DNA from: Podochytrium sp. JEL0797
Lineage: Eukaryota; Chytridiomycota; Chytridiomycetes; Chytridiales; Chytriomycetaceae
Direction of reading: 5' to 3'
Assembly (NCBI GenBank): GCA_027596195.1
Contig: JADGJG010000563.1
Span: forward strand, 1 to 16,577
Length of the DNA: 16,577 bases
Each line of letters starts with the position of its first letter. Within the stretch, counting starts at the first letter, position 1. Below the pieces are notes generated by a model, which saw only the letters and a list, made by a program, of their open reading frames with translations, was not told the DNA's origin and ran no database searches. Positions 10,362-16,577 of the stretch are shown here, piece after piece. A program made the position numbers and the translations under genes.

Positions 10362-10391
10362 ATCGTCAAACGAATAATCGTCAAACGAATA
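10362..10391. repeat. Perfect tandem 15-bp repeat (2 copies)
   Basis: ATCGTCAAACGAATA occurs twice back to back (10362-10376 and 10377-10391). It lies between the start of the PH gene (10281) and the stop of the four-helix membrane protein gene (10400). The repeat is thus 80-110 nt upstream of the PH start codon and in the immediate 3' flank of the membrane protein gene. Each unit runs into an ACGAATAA octamer (10370-10377, 10385-10392) that also occurs upstream of two other minus-strand genes in this window (15332-15339, 16420-16427). Confidence 0.9.
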
Positions 10392-10398
10392 AGAGCTT

Positions 10399-10404
10399 TT
10401 TATT
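10399..10404 (-). terminator. AATAAA overlapping the stop codon of the membrane protein gene
   Basis: The minus strand reads CCC-AATAAA-AAG: the TAA stop codon (10402-10400) is embedded in a canonical AATAAA hexamer. If used, the mRNA would have an extremely short 3' UTR, with the downstream U-rich element falling in the 15-bp tandem repeat. No other AATAAA is seen close downstream. Confidence 0.35.
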
Positions 10405-11008
10405 GGGACGAAAACGATTGCATTGGAACAACACTGTTGGCTGGAACCACATTCACGAACAACTCCTTCCCGTGCGAATACTGAAAATACAGAATGGGAA
10501 GTATCAAAACTCCCGTCACGACGTGTGGTAGAAAGTGAAACCCCCCTTGTGCGAAGGTGCGCGTTCCAGACGACCCATCAATGAACGCCAGCAGGAATCC
10601 GAGCAGCAAGCCCACCCCCACGGCAGGTCCCAGATAAAGAGAGTCGACAATTAGCCAGGCCTCAATACGTGCAAACTCTTCGGGGTGTTGATTCAACCAA
10701 AAGACTTTCTGAGGTTCACTCAAAGGCAAAACCGACCAAAAAATCGACTGTTTGTGGCGGTTGTTGTGAGGGATGAAGCGAAACACCACGAGAGGAATGA
10801 ACTTCAGCAAGAAGATGGCAACTAACACGCCAAGGAGGATGGCGAACTGGGAACTGACGCTGACTGAATCGCCGCTCAAATTGAGGAACGGGTCCGGCAA
10901 ACGTGGCGAGAAGAAAACACACATCCCGATCGCACAGATGCAAATGACCCCATACAGAACGTACGGAGTCGCTTTGTGGGCAAAAGACGGTGGGCTTCGT
11001 GGGGCCAT
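10400..11008 (-). CDS. Four-helix integral membrane protein, unknown function (202 aa)
   Basis: Single exon. The ATG at 11008 (AAAATGGCC) is chosen because it begins the hydrophobic protein; the frame is open further upstream only through low-complexity sequence without ATG. Predicted membrane segments are about 14-34 (VLYGVICICAIGMCVFF), 54-80 (FAILLGVLVAIFLLKFIPLVV), 116-143 (LIVDSLYLGPAVGVGLLLGF) and 157-176 (HFLPHVVTGVLILPILYFQY). A hydrophilic loop at 80-115 contains NNRHKQ and a Trp/Gln-rich stretch (FWLNQHPEEF). There is no signal peptide cleavage motif. I do not recognise a family, and the glycine- and proline-containing helices do not match a known transporter signature. It follows a 52-aa hydrophobic ORF by only 14 nt on the same strand, so both may come from one transcript. 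The stop codon is part of AATAAA. Confidence 0.78.
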   Translation of the reverse strand: MAPRSPPSFAHKATPYVLYGVICICAIGMCVFFSPRLPDPFLNLSGDSVSVSSQFAILLGVLVAIFLLKFIPLVVFRFIPHNNRHKQSIFWSVLPLSEPQKVFWLNQHPEEFARIEAWLIVDSLYLGPAVGVGLLLGFLLAFIDGSSGTRTFAQGGFHFLPHVVTGVLILPILYFQYSHGKELFVNVVPANSVVPMQSFSSQ

Positions 11009-11022
11009 TTTGATTGATTTTT

Positions 11023-11181
11023 TTATGTAAATTGTTTTGATTGGGCTCGAGTCCTTGGGGGACCGAACAACATGTTCACTAGTTGACGAAGAACTTGGAT
11101 TCGGCGTGTTTTTATGAGCTTGTAGAATGCTAAAGCGAGAACGGCAGAAACCCCAAGACAAACGAAATCGGGTCGCTCCAT
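11023..11181 (-). CDS. Small single-span membrane ORF upstream of the four-helix protein (52 aa)
   Basis: ATG at 11181 (AAAATGGAG), stop TAA at 11025-11023. The product has a short polar start (MERPDF), one hydrophobic stretch (VCLGVSAVLALAFYKLI) and a strongly basic C-terminal half (KTRRIQVLRQL, PPRTRAQSK), the classic pattern of a signal-anchor or tail-exposed small membrane protein. A second in-frame ATG at 11217 would add 12 residues. The stop is 14 nt before the ATG of the 202-aa membrane protein, on the same strand and in a different frame. It is therefore either a translated small gene on a shared transcript or an upstream ORF that regulates the next protein. It could be a chance ORF; a hydrophobic stretch of this length in good initiation context makes that less likely but does not exclude it. 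Confidence 0.42.
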   Translation of the reverse strand: MERPDFVCLGVSAVLALAFYKLIKTRRIQVLRQLVNMLFGPPRTRAQSKQFT

Positions 11182-11536
11182 TTTCGCTCCTCGATTCTGC
11201 CGGTCAAAACATCGCATCGAAAGATTTTTACGGATCGACTATCGCATTTGGCATGGGCGCGACATTCTCTACGAAGCTGTCTCAAAAACTACACTTGTAG
11301 CTTTTTGCGAGCGCAGTGCCAAATGGCGACCAATTTTTTTTGCTCATTTACACGTAATTATGGGAGTCGAATTCCCCAACGAGTCGGTGGCAACATGCCA
11401 TTTTACGCTTCCAATGTGACTGATCCTGCTGACTTCATGCCAAATCTCACGTTCAGCTTTTACTCCAACGTTGATCTCTGCTGGTCACGGCAATGATGCT
11501 CAACCACGCGCAAGGTGATGCGGCAAAAAAAAAATC
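11182..11536. promoter_or_regulatory. Divergent promoter region with repeated TGCCAAAT octamers
   Basis: 355 nt between the minus-strand small membrane ORF and the plus-strand SAP gene. The octamer TGCCAAAT occurs three times: inverted at 11246-11253 and direct at 11317-11324 and 11438-11445. A near copy, TGCCATTT, is at 11396-11403. Spacing is about 70, 80 and 40 nt. Just before the SAP start are an A10 tract and two out-of-frame ATGs (11493, 11518). The plus-strand ORF at about 11248-11496 begins with TTG, runs through these repeats and shows no protein-like pattern, so I read the stretch as regulatory. Confidence 0.5.
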
Positions 11537-13192
11537 ATGTCCGAAACCCCCGTGGCCAAGTCCTCGCGCACCAACGCGGCAAGCATCGCCGCCAAACAGG
11601 CAGATTTGTTTGAAGCCCTGACCGTCTCGCAGCTCAAGACCCTGTGCCGCGAGTGGAGTCTCCCGGTGGGGGGAACCAAACCCGAGCTAATTGCCAGGAT
11701 CCTCGAGAAGGGCCCCATCACTCGCGCGCTGATCCAAGCCCCGCCCACTGCTGCAGTCCCAGCCTCGCCCGCACCAACAGCTCAAAATCCCGCCGTGATC
11801 GTTGCAGCCCCTCCCAACCCAATCAAACAACAGTCTGCCCCAGTCACTCAAGCCCCACAACCACCACCACAACCCAACCCCTCCTTCAACAAAGATCTGT
11901 ACCTCCAACTGGCGCGCGGCACTCCGATCGCCTCCCACGCCCAACTTGAATCCGCCCTCTTTGGCAAGACCACCAAAGACACTCTCCAAACCGCCCTAAA
12001 GTCACTGCACGTCAAATTCCCCGCTACGGCTAGCAAGGAAGTACTCATTGAAGCCTTCTACACCGCCATGGGCGCCCTGCCGGACTTCAACGCGCGTGAA
12101 TTCTACGTGAAGGCGATTCGCAGCGGGTCTGCGTACCCGAAAACGAGTCAATGGGTGTTAGCGCAGTGCCTGCATTACAACTTGGCGGGTGTGGCGACCA
12201 AGGCAGGGCAGAAGAGGGCGGTTCAGGTGTTGGAGGAAGCCTTCTTTCGCGGCGCGACAAAAACCCTCCCACTCGTTGTGAGAGAGTTTGTGGCCGAGTT
12301 GGACGCCAACGATCGCAAAGAGAGGGAGGAGATCGAGGAGCAACAGAGGTTGCGACGCGAAATGGAGATGGAAAGACAAGCGCGCATGGCTGAGCAGGAA
12401 TACAGCGCTTTGGTGCGCAAGGGCAACGAACAGGAGATTGCGAGTCGGTTTCCCGAGCGGTTCCTCAGGGATTGGAAGGCGCAGCAGATGGCGGCGGGTT
12501 TGGAGGCCTCGGCCGTGTTTGTGTTGAAGGACCGGTTCTCCAGTCTTGGCTCGGACGCTCGCGCGCTGGGATTGTATGGGACTGTTGCCGGAGACTGCGT
12601 CATTGTCGGATTTGACCGCGAAAGCATGGCAGTCAAGAATGCGGTCCACAAAGCTGTTCGAGACGGCGAAGAGCGGAAAGAGCGGAATGAACGTGAACGT
12701 GACGAAATGGAACAACAAGCGAAGCGTCAACGGCTTTTGGTCCTCCAATCACGCATCGTCAAGAGCCCGCGCGGTTGGGACCCCACCGGTCGTTGGGTAT
12801 GCGAAGCTCCAGAAATGGATAATTACAACAACAACGACGACGAATACTTCATTGCCCTCGAAATCAGTGGAGGAGTCATGTTTGCGAGTTTCGGATTCGG
12901 ATATCTCACTGGTGTCATAAAACTGGCAAGTGTTGTGACGCGTCAGAAGCCGAAGGCGCAGTTCAATTGGCGCGGCGAGGGAATCGAGAGAACTTACATT
13001 CTCGATGATCAAGTTGGGGAGCTCGTGTTTGGTGCTGATGGGACGTCGTTGAGTGGCAAGATTTGGACAGATATGGGGGACTCGTTTGTCAGTTTCACTG
13101 GCGTGCGCGTCGGCAACGCCAGGGCTGATGGGCACTCAATCGCGACAGACTGGTCGAATTATTTGGAGCGCGCGAGTTACAGTCGTTGGTGA
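11537..13192 (+). CDS. SAP-domain nuclear protein with coiled coils and a C-terminal beta-rich domain (551 aa)
   Basis: Single exon, ATG 11537 to TGA 13190-13192. Residues 26-59 form a SAP motif (ALTVSQLKTLCREWSLPVGGTKPELIARIL), a helix-loop-helix fold that in other proteins binds A/T-rich chromatin or scaffold-attachment DNA; a Pro/Ala/Gln linker follows. Residues about 120-255 are helical and unassigned (LARGTPIASHAQLESALFG, EVLIEAFYTAMGALPDF). Charged coiled-coil stretches lie near 256-300 and 370-408 (ERKERNERERDEMEQQAKRQ), the second ending in a possible nuclear signal. The last 130 residues are beta-rich and aromatic (GRWVCEAPEM, EYFIALEISGGVMFASFGF, FNWRGEG) and probably form a separate globular domain seen in fungal proteins of unknown function. 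Probable role: chromatin or RNA/DNA-associated protein. The enzyme-like signatures of SAP-containing ligases are absent. Two upstream out-of-frame ATGs could lower translation. Confidence 0.87.
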   Translation: MSETPVAKSSRTNAASIAAKQADLFEALTVSQLKTLCREWSLPVGGTKPELIARILEKGPITRALIQAPPTAAVPASPAPTAQNPAVIVAAPPNPIKQQSAPVTQAPQPPPQPNPSFNKDLYLQLARGTPIASHAQLESALFGKTTKDTLQTALKSLHVKFPATASKEVLIEAFYTAMGALPDFNAREFYVKAIRSGSAYPKTSQWVLAQCLHYNLAGVATKAGQKRAVQVLEEAFFRGATKTLPLVVREFVAELDANDRKEREEIEEQQRLRREMEMERQARMAEQEYSALVRKGNEQEIASRFPERFLRDWKAQQMAAGLEASAVFVLKDRFSSLGSDARALGLYGTVAGDCVIVGFDRESMAVKNAVHKAVRDGEERKERNERERDEMEQQAKRQRLLVLQSRIVKSPRGWDPTGRWVCEAPEMDNYNNNDDEYFIALEISGGVMFASFGFGYLTGVIKLASVVTRQKPKAQFNWRGEGIERTYILDDQVGELVFGADGTSLSGKIWTDMGDSFVSFTGVRVGNARADGHSIATDWSNYLERASYSRW

Positions 13193-13847
13193 GAGGAGCG
13201 TGTGACCGGGGCCTTGGGGATAGTATTTTTTGGTTTCTCCGTTGCTTTCCTGCGGATTAAATTGTGAAAAGTAAAGATAAATACTACTCCTTTTTTCCAA
13301 TCTTGAGTATGACGGGGGAGAAGAAATGTGGAAGAGAGATAAAGGCTATGATGTACCACATCCTTGGGGGGCCACAGATATCGAACTGATGCGAACGCGG
13401 GTCTCAATTTCTTGCATCTGTTCCGACGATTCCGCCGCATATTGAACACGGACGGATTTCAAACGCTCTAAGTACCCTGCGGGCGGTGTTTGGTTGGAGT
13501 TCCATTTGTTCCGCGATTTGCGACAGCTTTCCCCGTGAACGAACGTTGGTCAATTCCGGCTTACTACCAAATGTGCTAGAAGCTAGTTGGGGATATGGGG
13601 CAACGCGTTGGGCTCAACCAGGGTTGGTCTGTACGCGAGTAGAAAGCTGAGGGCGTGGAGTTGGAGAGGCCTGTTTGATCGCGAACTACGACTTTTCATT
13701 TAGAACTAGTAAAAATTGAAATGAATAAAACTAACAAAAATCGCGAACCCTGATAAAAAAGGCTCGATGTTATGTTGCTCCTTTTTTAAATGATAACGCA
13801 ATAATAATCTCTGTTTAGCAGAATCAAATCAACTGAAAGACCTCGTA
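13193..13847. other. Convergent intergenic region containing a decayed gene copy
   Basis: 655 nt between the SAP gene stop and the BTB gene stop. The only structured part is the minus-strand relic at 13346-13679, listed separately. About 13193-13340 is the SAP 3' flank, and 13690-13847 is A/T-rich with no exon; a plus-strand AATAAA lies near 13725, too far from the SAP stop to be its obvious signal. Confidence 0.45.
13346..13679 (-). pseudogene. Degenerate relative of the 15.4-16.0 kb gene
   Basis: On the minus strand, one frame runs from 13679 to 13398 with a single TGA (about 13617-13615). It includes PTPRPQLSTRVQ, which resembles MPVSTRLSQQ at the start of the 15395-16033 gene, and SRGKLSQIAEQMELQ. 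A second frame continues from 13447 with VQYAAESSEQMQEIE and stops at 13346. The DNA at 13412-13447 matches the internal repeat of the other gene closely (shared core GCGGCGGAATCGT-GGAAC-G-TGCAAG). The in-frame stop and the frame change, with no splice pair longer than 36 nt to remove them, point to decay. A gene with very short introns is the alternative. The HTH-like look of GKLSQIAEQMELQPNTARRV is noted, but it is too short to assign. Confidence 0.42.
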
Positions 13848-15121
13848 TTAATCGATTTCACAAACAACCCCTCCCAAAAATTCCCCCGACGTCATCCCTG
13901 CCCCGTAAGATTGCAGACAGCTCTGAACTTGTCTGGCGGTTACAAACAAATCGCGGCCAGTACCAAACGTTGGGCCATACTCTTGATGCCCAAACATTCC
14001 TTCAAGAAGACCGTCCTGCTTGATTGAGGCTGTAATCCACACCTTTCTGTTTGCCTCAATGTCTGCAAACAAGCATGCCTCCTTCGCGGAAATCCCATGC
14101 GAATTCCAAGGCGCGTCGACATACCCACCAACAACTTTACCACCCACCGTCTTGATTGCCGTCAACGTATTCGACTTTCCATCACACGCCTCATGGAATT
14201 TCAAACTGTCGAACTCGGCAGTCGATGCACGAAAGAGCAACTTCATTTTGATCAGATTGGCAGGAGGAAGAGTTACTGCAGTCCTCAAAGCAGCTTCGAG
14301 ACTCTTGATTGAGGTCCTGGACAGAATGGTCGACTGTGCCACATGATGGCGGCCCATGCCCCACTTCTGGACTTCCTTGGAGGCGGACTTGAAATGGAAC
14401 TCCAAGCTTGCTTGCGTCTCCTCCGAAAACAGCAAGAGATATGGCTCGATAAGAAGCTTGAACTCCTCCGACGGGAGGGAGTAAAGAGACCCAAAGAAAA
14501 TCGGGAGCAGTTGAATCGCGTCGTCATGCGCCAACAAAACATCGAGCTCCCCAACGCCAGATCCAGCAGACAGATTCTCCACATGCTGACGCGCCTTCAA
14601 CCAGGCAACCAGGAAAGACCAGTGCTCAACGGTGGAGAGCGAGTTGTACGCCAAGATTTCGGCGACAACACCCTCCGACACAAGCGATGCTGCAGGCATT
14701 GGTCCTTGAGGGAGTGAAGCAGGAGTTGGTCTGCGAACATGGCGACACGTGTCAAGATCGCATCAGGGACTTGGACGGATCCCGTGTACATGAACTCGTG
14801 AACCACATTGATCGTTTCAAGGTCCACGTCGGGATGGTTGATGACGGCTCTGAGTGAGGAAGTAACTTTGTCATCGACTTGAACACCCTCTGGAACGACG
14901 ACTGGATCCTGGCCCGTGTTCCATCTCTCCTCCAATGCCCGTTCGTAAAACTCGCAATGAAGACTCAGCAAGTTCGCATGCGCGAGGACGGGAGTTCGTT
15001 GTTCGCCAACAAGGAGAAGGACATCAGCGAACTTGGAAGAATTCAAGAGAGTTTTGAGGCTTGCTGGGACGTTGGCGTCGCTTGTGGCCGTGAGAGAAGG
15101 GACGGAGTGAGTGGCGAGCAT
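13848..15121 (-). CDS. BTB-BACK-TLDc protein gene with one frame change
   Basis: The ATG at 15121 opens a BTB/POZ domain of about 141 residues: FADVLLLVGEQRTPVLAHAN, LLSLHCEFYERALEERW, HEFMYTGSVQVPD and closing helix VAMFADQLLLHSLKDQ. From 14699 the protein-like sequence continues in another frame to the stop at 13848. This part begins with a BACK-like helical segment (VVAEILAYNSLSTVEHWSFL, VAWLKARQ) and ends in a TLDc domain over about the last 155 residues, with the signatures LKMKLLFRAST, FHEACDGKSNTLTAIKT, GKVVGGYVDAPWNS and YGPTFGTGRDLFV. The order BTB-BACK-TLDc is established in fungi, where such proteins are often expanded; BTB domains usually dimerise or recruit Cul3 ligase, and TLDc is linked to oxidative-stress proteins. 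The two parts abut at 14,699-14,701 with no intron of plausible size between them. A one-base loss, real or from assembly, explains it. An intact product would be about 424 aa; as read, translation stops at 14597 after 174 aa. Confidence 0.8.
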
Positions 15122-15394
15122 TTTAATCAAAAAAAAAGGTGAAACCCCCCAACACCGACACCGAGATATCCAAATGCTAAACAGTTGTCGCGCAAGCGTG
15201 CAGGAGTTCAAGTGGGATGGGTTGGACTGTTCATGAAAACGTGTTATTGGAATGCTTCTGGCTTTCTTCCAACGCGAGGGTTTGAATGGATTTTATGCAC
15301 GCACTGGGTTTGGAATGATATCCTTTCTTTGACGAATAAAAAATATATACAGTACATTTTAATGCCCCGTTCATGAACACGCTTTTTTAGATTT
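15122..15394 (-). other. Upstream region of the BTB gene / 3' flank of the next gene
   Basis: 273 nt with no gene. An A/T-rich part (15328-15360) holds TTGACGAATAAA and AGTACATTTT, repeated at 16417-16446. An A-run of nine lies at about 15129-15137, right before the BTB start codon. Confidence 0.4.
15329..15360 (+). repeat. Noncoding repeat block, copy 1
   Basis: TTGACGAATAAA (15329-15340) followed after 10 nt by AGTACATTTT (15351-15360). The same two words, 8 nt apart, occur at 16417-16446. Copy 1 is 208 nt upstream of the BTB start and 35 nt past the stop of the 15395 gene, so it may be either a shared upstream element or a shared 3'-end element. Confidence 0.6.
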
Positions 15395-16033
15395 TCAATT
15401 TTCTACGACGTCGCGATAAAAGGTGTCCTCATCCATATCTTCTGTTTCTTCATCCGTTTCGTTTGATGCGCAGGCAAGCACACCCACCCCCCTGCATCCT
15501 GCCGGGTCCTTTTGCGATTGTGGGTGCTCAATTGCCGCCAATTCGAATTTCACACGTTTGTTGGGTCTGTGCTCCCCTCCCGGCACCTCCTCTACCAACG
15601 ATTCCAACGCGCATGCCACGAACTCATCAAAAGCCCTCTTTTGCTGTCGACTGTTGCGAATGCTTGCACCCGTTCCAACGATTCCGCCGCGTATGCAACG
15701 AGTTGTTCGAATTCTCTTACGTGTTGTTGTTGTTGTTCCAGCGCAGGACGAGCCTCTTTCTTGACTTGTGCACAAACGCGACCGTTTCTGTGCAATGCCG
15801 ACTTTTTTGCGTGTTTCTTGGGGCTCCCCACCACTCCTTCGAACGATTCCTCAATAAAGTCCACGAGTTGCGTCACTCACATTTGTGGAATTGAAGTGGT
15901 TGCACGTGATGGGCCCGAGTGATGGTGGTGGTGTCTTGGCTTGAGCAACACTGTTGGAATTTTGTGCACCTTTTTGAAGGTTGTGACCAACTTGCTGACT
16001 CAGACGAGTTGAGACAGGCATTTTGGGGGGCAT
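15395..16033 (-). CDS. Small nuclear-looking protein with duplicated segments (gene model uncertain)
   Basis: Favoured model on the minus strand: exons 16033-15881, 15816-15721 and 15643-15395, with introns of 64 nt (GTGAGT...CCCAAG) and 77 nt (GTAAGA...CGACAG), all phase 0, 165 aa. The product would have a Ser/Gln/Pro N-terminus (MPPKMPVSTRLSQQVGHN), a basic Gln-rich middle (KHAKKSALH, EQQQQH), one helical segment (FDEFVACALESLVEEV), a nuclear-signal-like RPNKRVKFE, and an acidic tail ending DTFYRDVVEN. The helical segment is duplicated: related DNA lies at 15829-15876 and 15667-15711, inside the two introns of this model, with an open frame (QLVDFIEESFEGVV; FEQLVAYAAESLERVQ). An alternative two-exon model (intron 15788-15880, GTGAGT...TGCACAG) stays open to the same stop and gives 181 aa, but puts the middle in a less protein-like Thr/Arg-rich frame. 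The family is not recognised. A degenerate relative lies at 13346-13679. Confidence 0.5.
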
Positions 16034-16577
16034 TGATGGCTTATGATGTCAACATACGATTGGAATCCGAGCTCATTGGGGGTTCCGTCGGGTAGGTGGG
16101 TGCGTGGGGTCCATGTGTCAGAGTTTGGTGTGGGGCTTGAGGGAGAGATTGGGGCCGGTTCATTCTTTGGGCGACGGGCTAAAGGGGTAGTTTTGTTTTG
16201 TGGGGATTGCAATGGTGAGGTCTGTGGTTGGCTTTCATAAAAATCAACCTCTACTGTATTTTTTGAAGAAGAAGCGCGTTTCGGAATTGTCAGATATGCA
16301 AATCTTTGAGAAAAAAAAGAGATGACTCATCTTCCATTGGCGTTGGCATAGTTTTCTACTTTGTGGAGTCCGATGCGATCGCAACGATATTGAGACCATT
16401 CGCATGGGTGAAAAAATTGACGAATAAAGAAACTGAAGTACATTTTGGAGTTTTTGTTTGCTAACTAATGAAGGATTTCAATCGAGACACTCCGCCACGG
16501 ACACAACCGAAACTGCAAACAGCGCATAGCGAAGTCTGTGGTCGGCGGCCGATGTGGCTGATCTCCTCAAGGCGCAG
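16034..16577. other. Upstream / right-edge region without a confident gene
   Basis: A minus-strand open frame at 16212-16000 is proline-rich (APISPSSPTPNSDTWTP) but has no ATG and overlaps the start of the neighbouring gene in another frame. A TGACTCA site (AP-1/Gcn4 type) is at 16323-16329, and a palindromic GCGATCGC near 16376. From 16482 to the edge a minus-strand frame ending in VVSVAECLD could be the C-terminus of a gene outside the window, and a plus-strand ATG at 16468 opens a frame to the edge. Neither can be decided from about 100 nt. Confidence 0.3.
16417..16446 (+). repeat. Noncoding repeat block, copy 2
   Basis: TTGACGAATAAA (16417-16428) then AGTACATTTT (16437-16446), matching 15329-15360. 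It lies 384 nt upstream of the 15395-16033 gene's start, and about 35 nt beyond the possible minus-strand stop at 16480-16482, the same distance as copy 1 from its stop. Confidence 0.6.

Noticed and set aside
11248..11496. Plus-strand 82-codon frame in the divergent promoter
   Set aside because: It begins with TTG, shows no protein-like pattern, and coincides with repeated promoter octamers.
16468..16577. Start of a plus-strand gene at the right edge
   Set aside because: Only about 37 codons are visible, composition is not convincing, and a minus-strand reading of the same stretch is equally good.

Overview
The window looks like nuclear DNA of a fungus, most likely an early-diverging zoosporic (chytrid-type) one. 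Eight introns have clear GT...AG borders; seven are 54-65 nt long and one is 191 nt. Intergenic gaps are short and both strands are used. The gene content also fits: a 7-transmembrane receptor of the cAMP-receptor-like (Dicty_CAR / class E) type, a BTB-BACK-TLDc protein, a SAP-domain protein and two PH-domain proteins with very long disordered, Ser/Arg-rich tails. No prokaryotic, viral, plasmid, tRNA, rRNA or CRISPR signal was found. The lineage is inferred from gene content, not from a marker gene.

Layout, left to right: (1) 1-387 (+), the 3' end of an unrecognised gene that enters from the left edge. (2) About 826-1680 (-), protein-like segments scattered over three frames with stops, read as a decayed gene. 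(3) 1696-5321 (+), a three-exon gene for a 1167-aa PH-like scaffold. (4) 5509-6545 (-), a three-exon, 304-aa 7TM receptor that converges on gene 3. (5) 6858-10281 (-), a five-exon, 1016-aa second PH scaffold. (6) 10400-11008 (-), a 202-aa four-helix membrane protein, preceded only 14 nt upstream by a 52-aa hydrophobic ORF (11023-11181). (7) 11182-11536, a divergent promoter region with repeated TGCCAAAT octamers. (8) 11537-13192 (+), a single-exon, 551-aa SAP-domain protein. (9) 13346-13679 (-), a decayed relative of gene 11. (10) 13848-15121 (-), a BTB-BACK-TLDc gene that changes reading frame once, at about 14,699. (11) 15395-16033 (-), a small nuclear-looking protein gene with internally duplicated sequence and an uncertain exon structure.

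Functionally, the striking part is 1.7-10.3 kb. A receptor gene sits between two unrelated-looking PH-domain proteins whose tails are dense in basophilic-kinase and 14-3-3-type motifs. A receptor-to-membrane-lipid signalling neighbourhood is a reasonable hypothesis, but fungi rarely cluster signalling genes, so adjacency alone proves nothing. The right third (13.2-16.6 kb) shows local duplication and decay: four copies of one short helical repeat at two loci, and two similar noncoding blocks upstream of neighbouring minus-strand genes.
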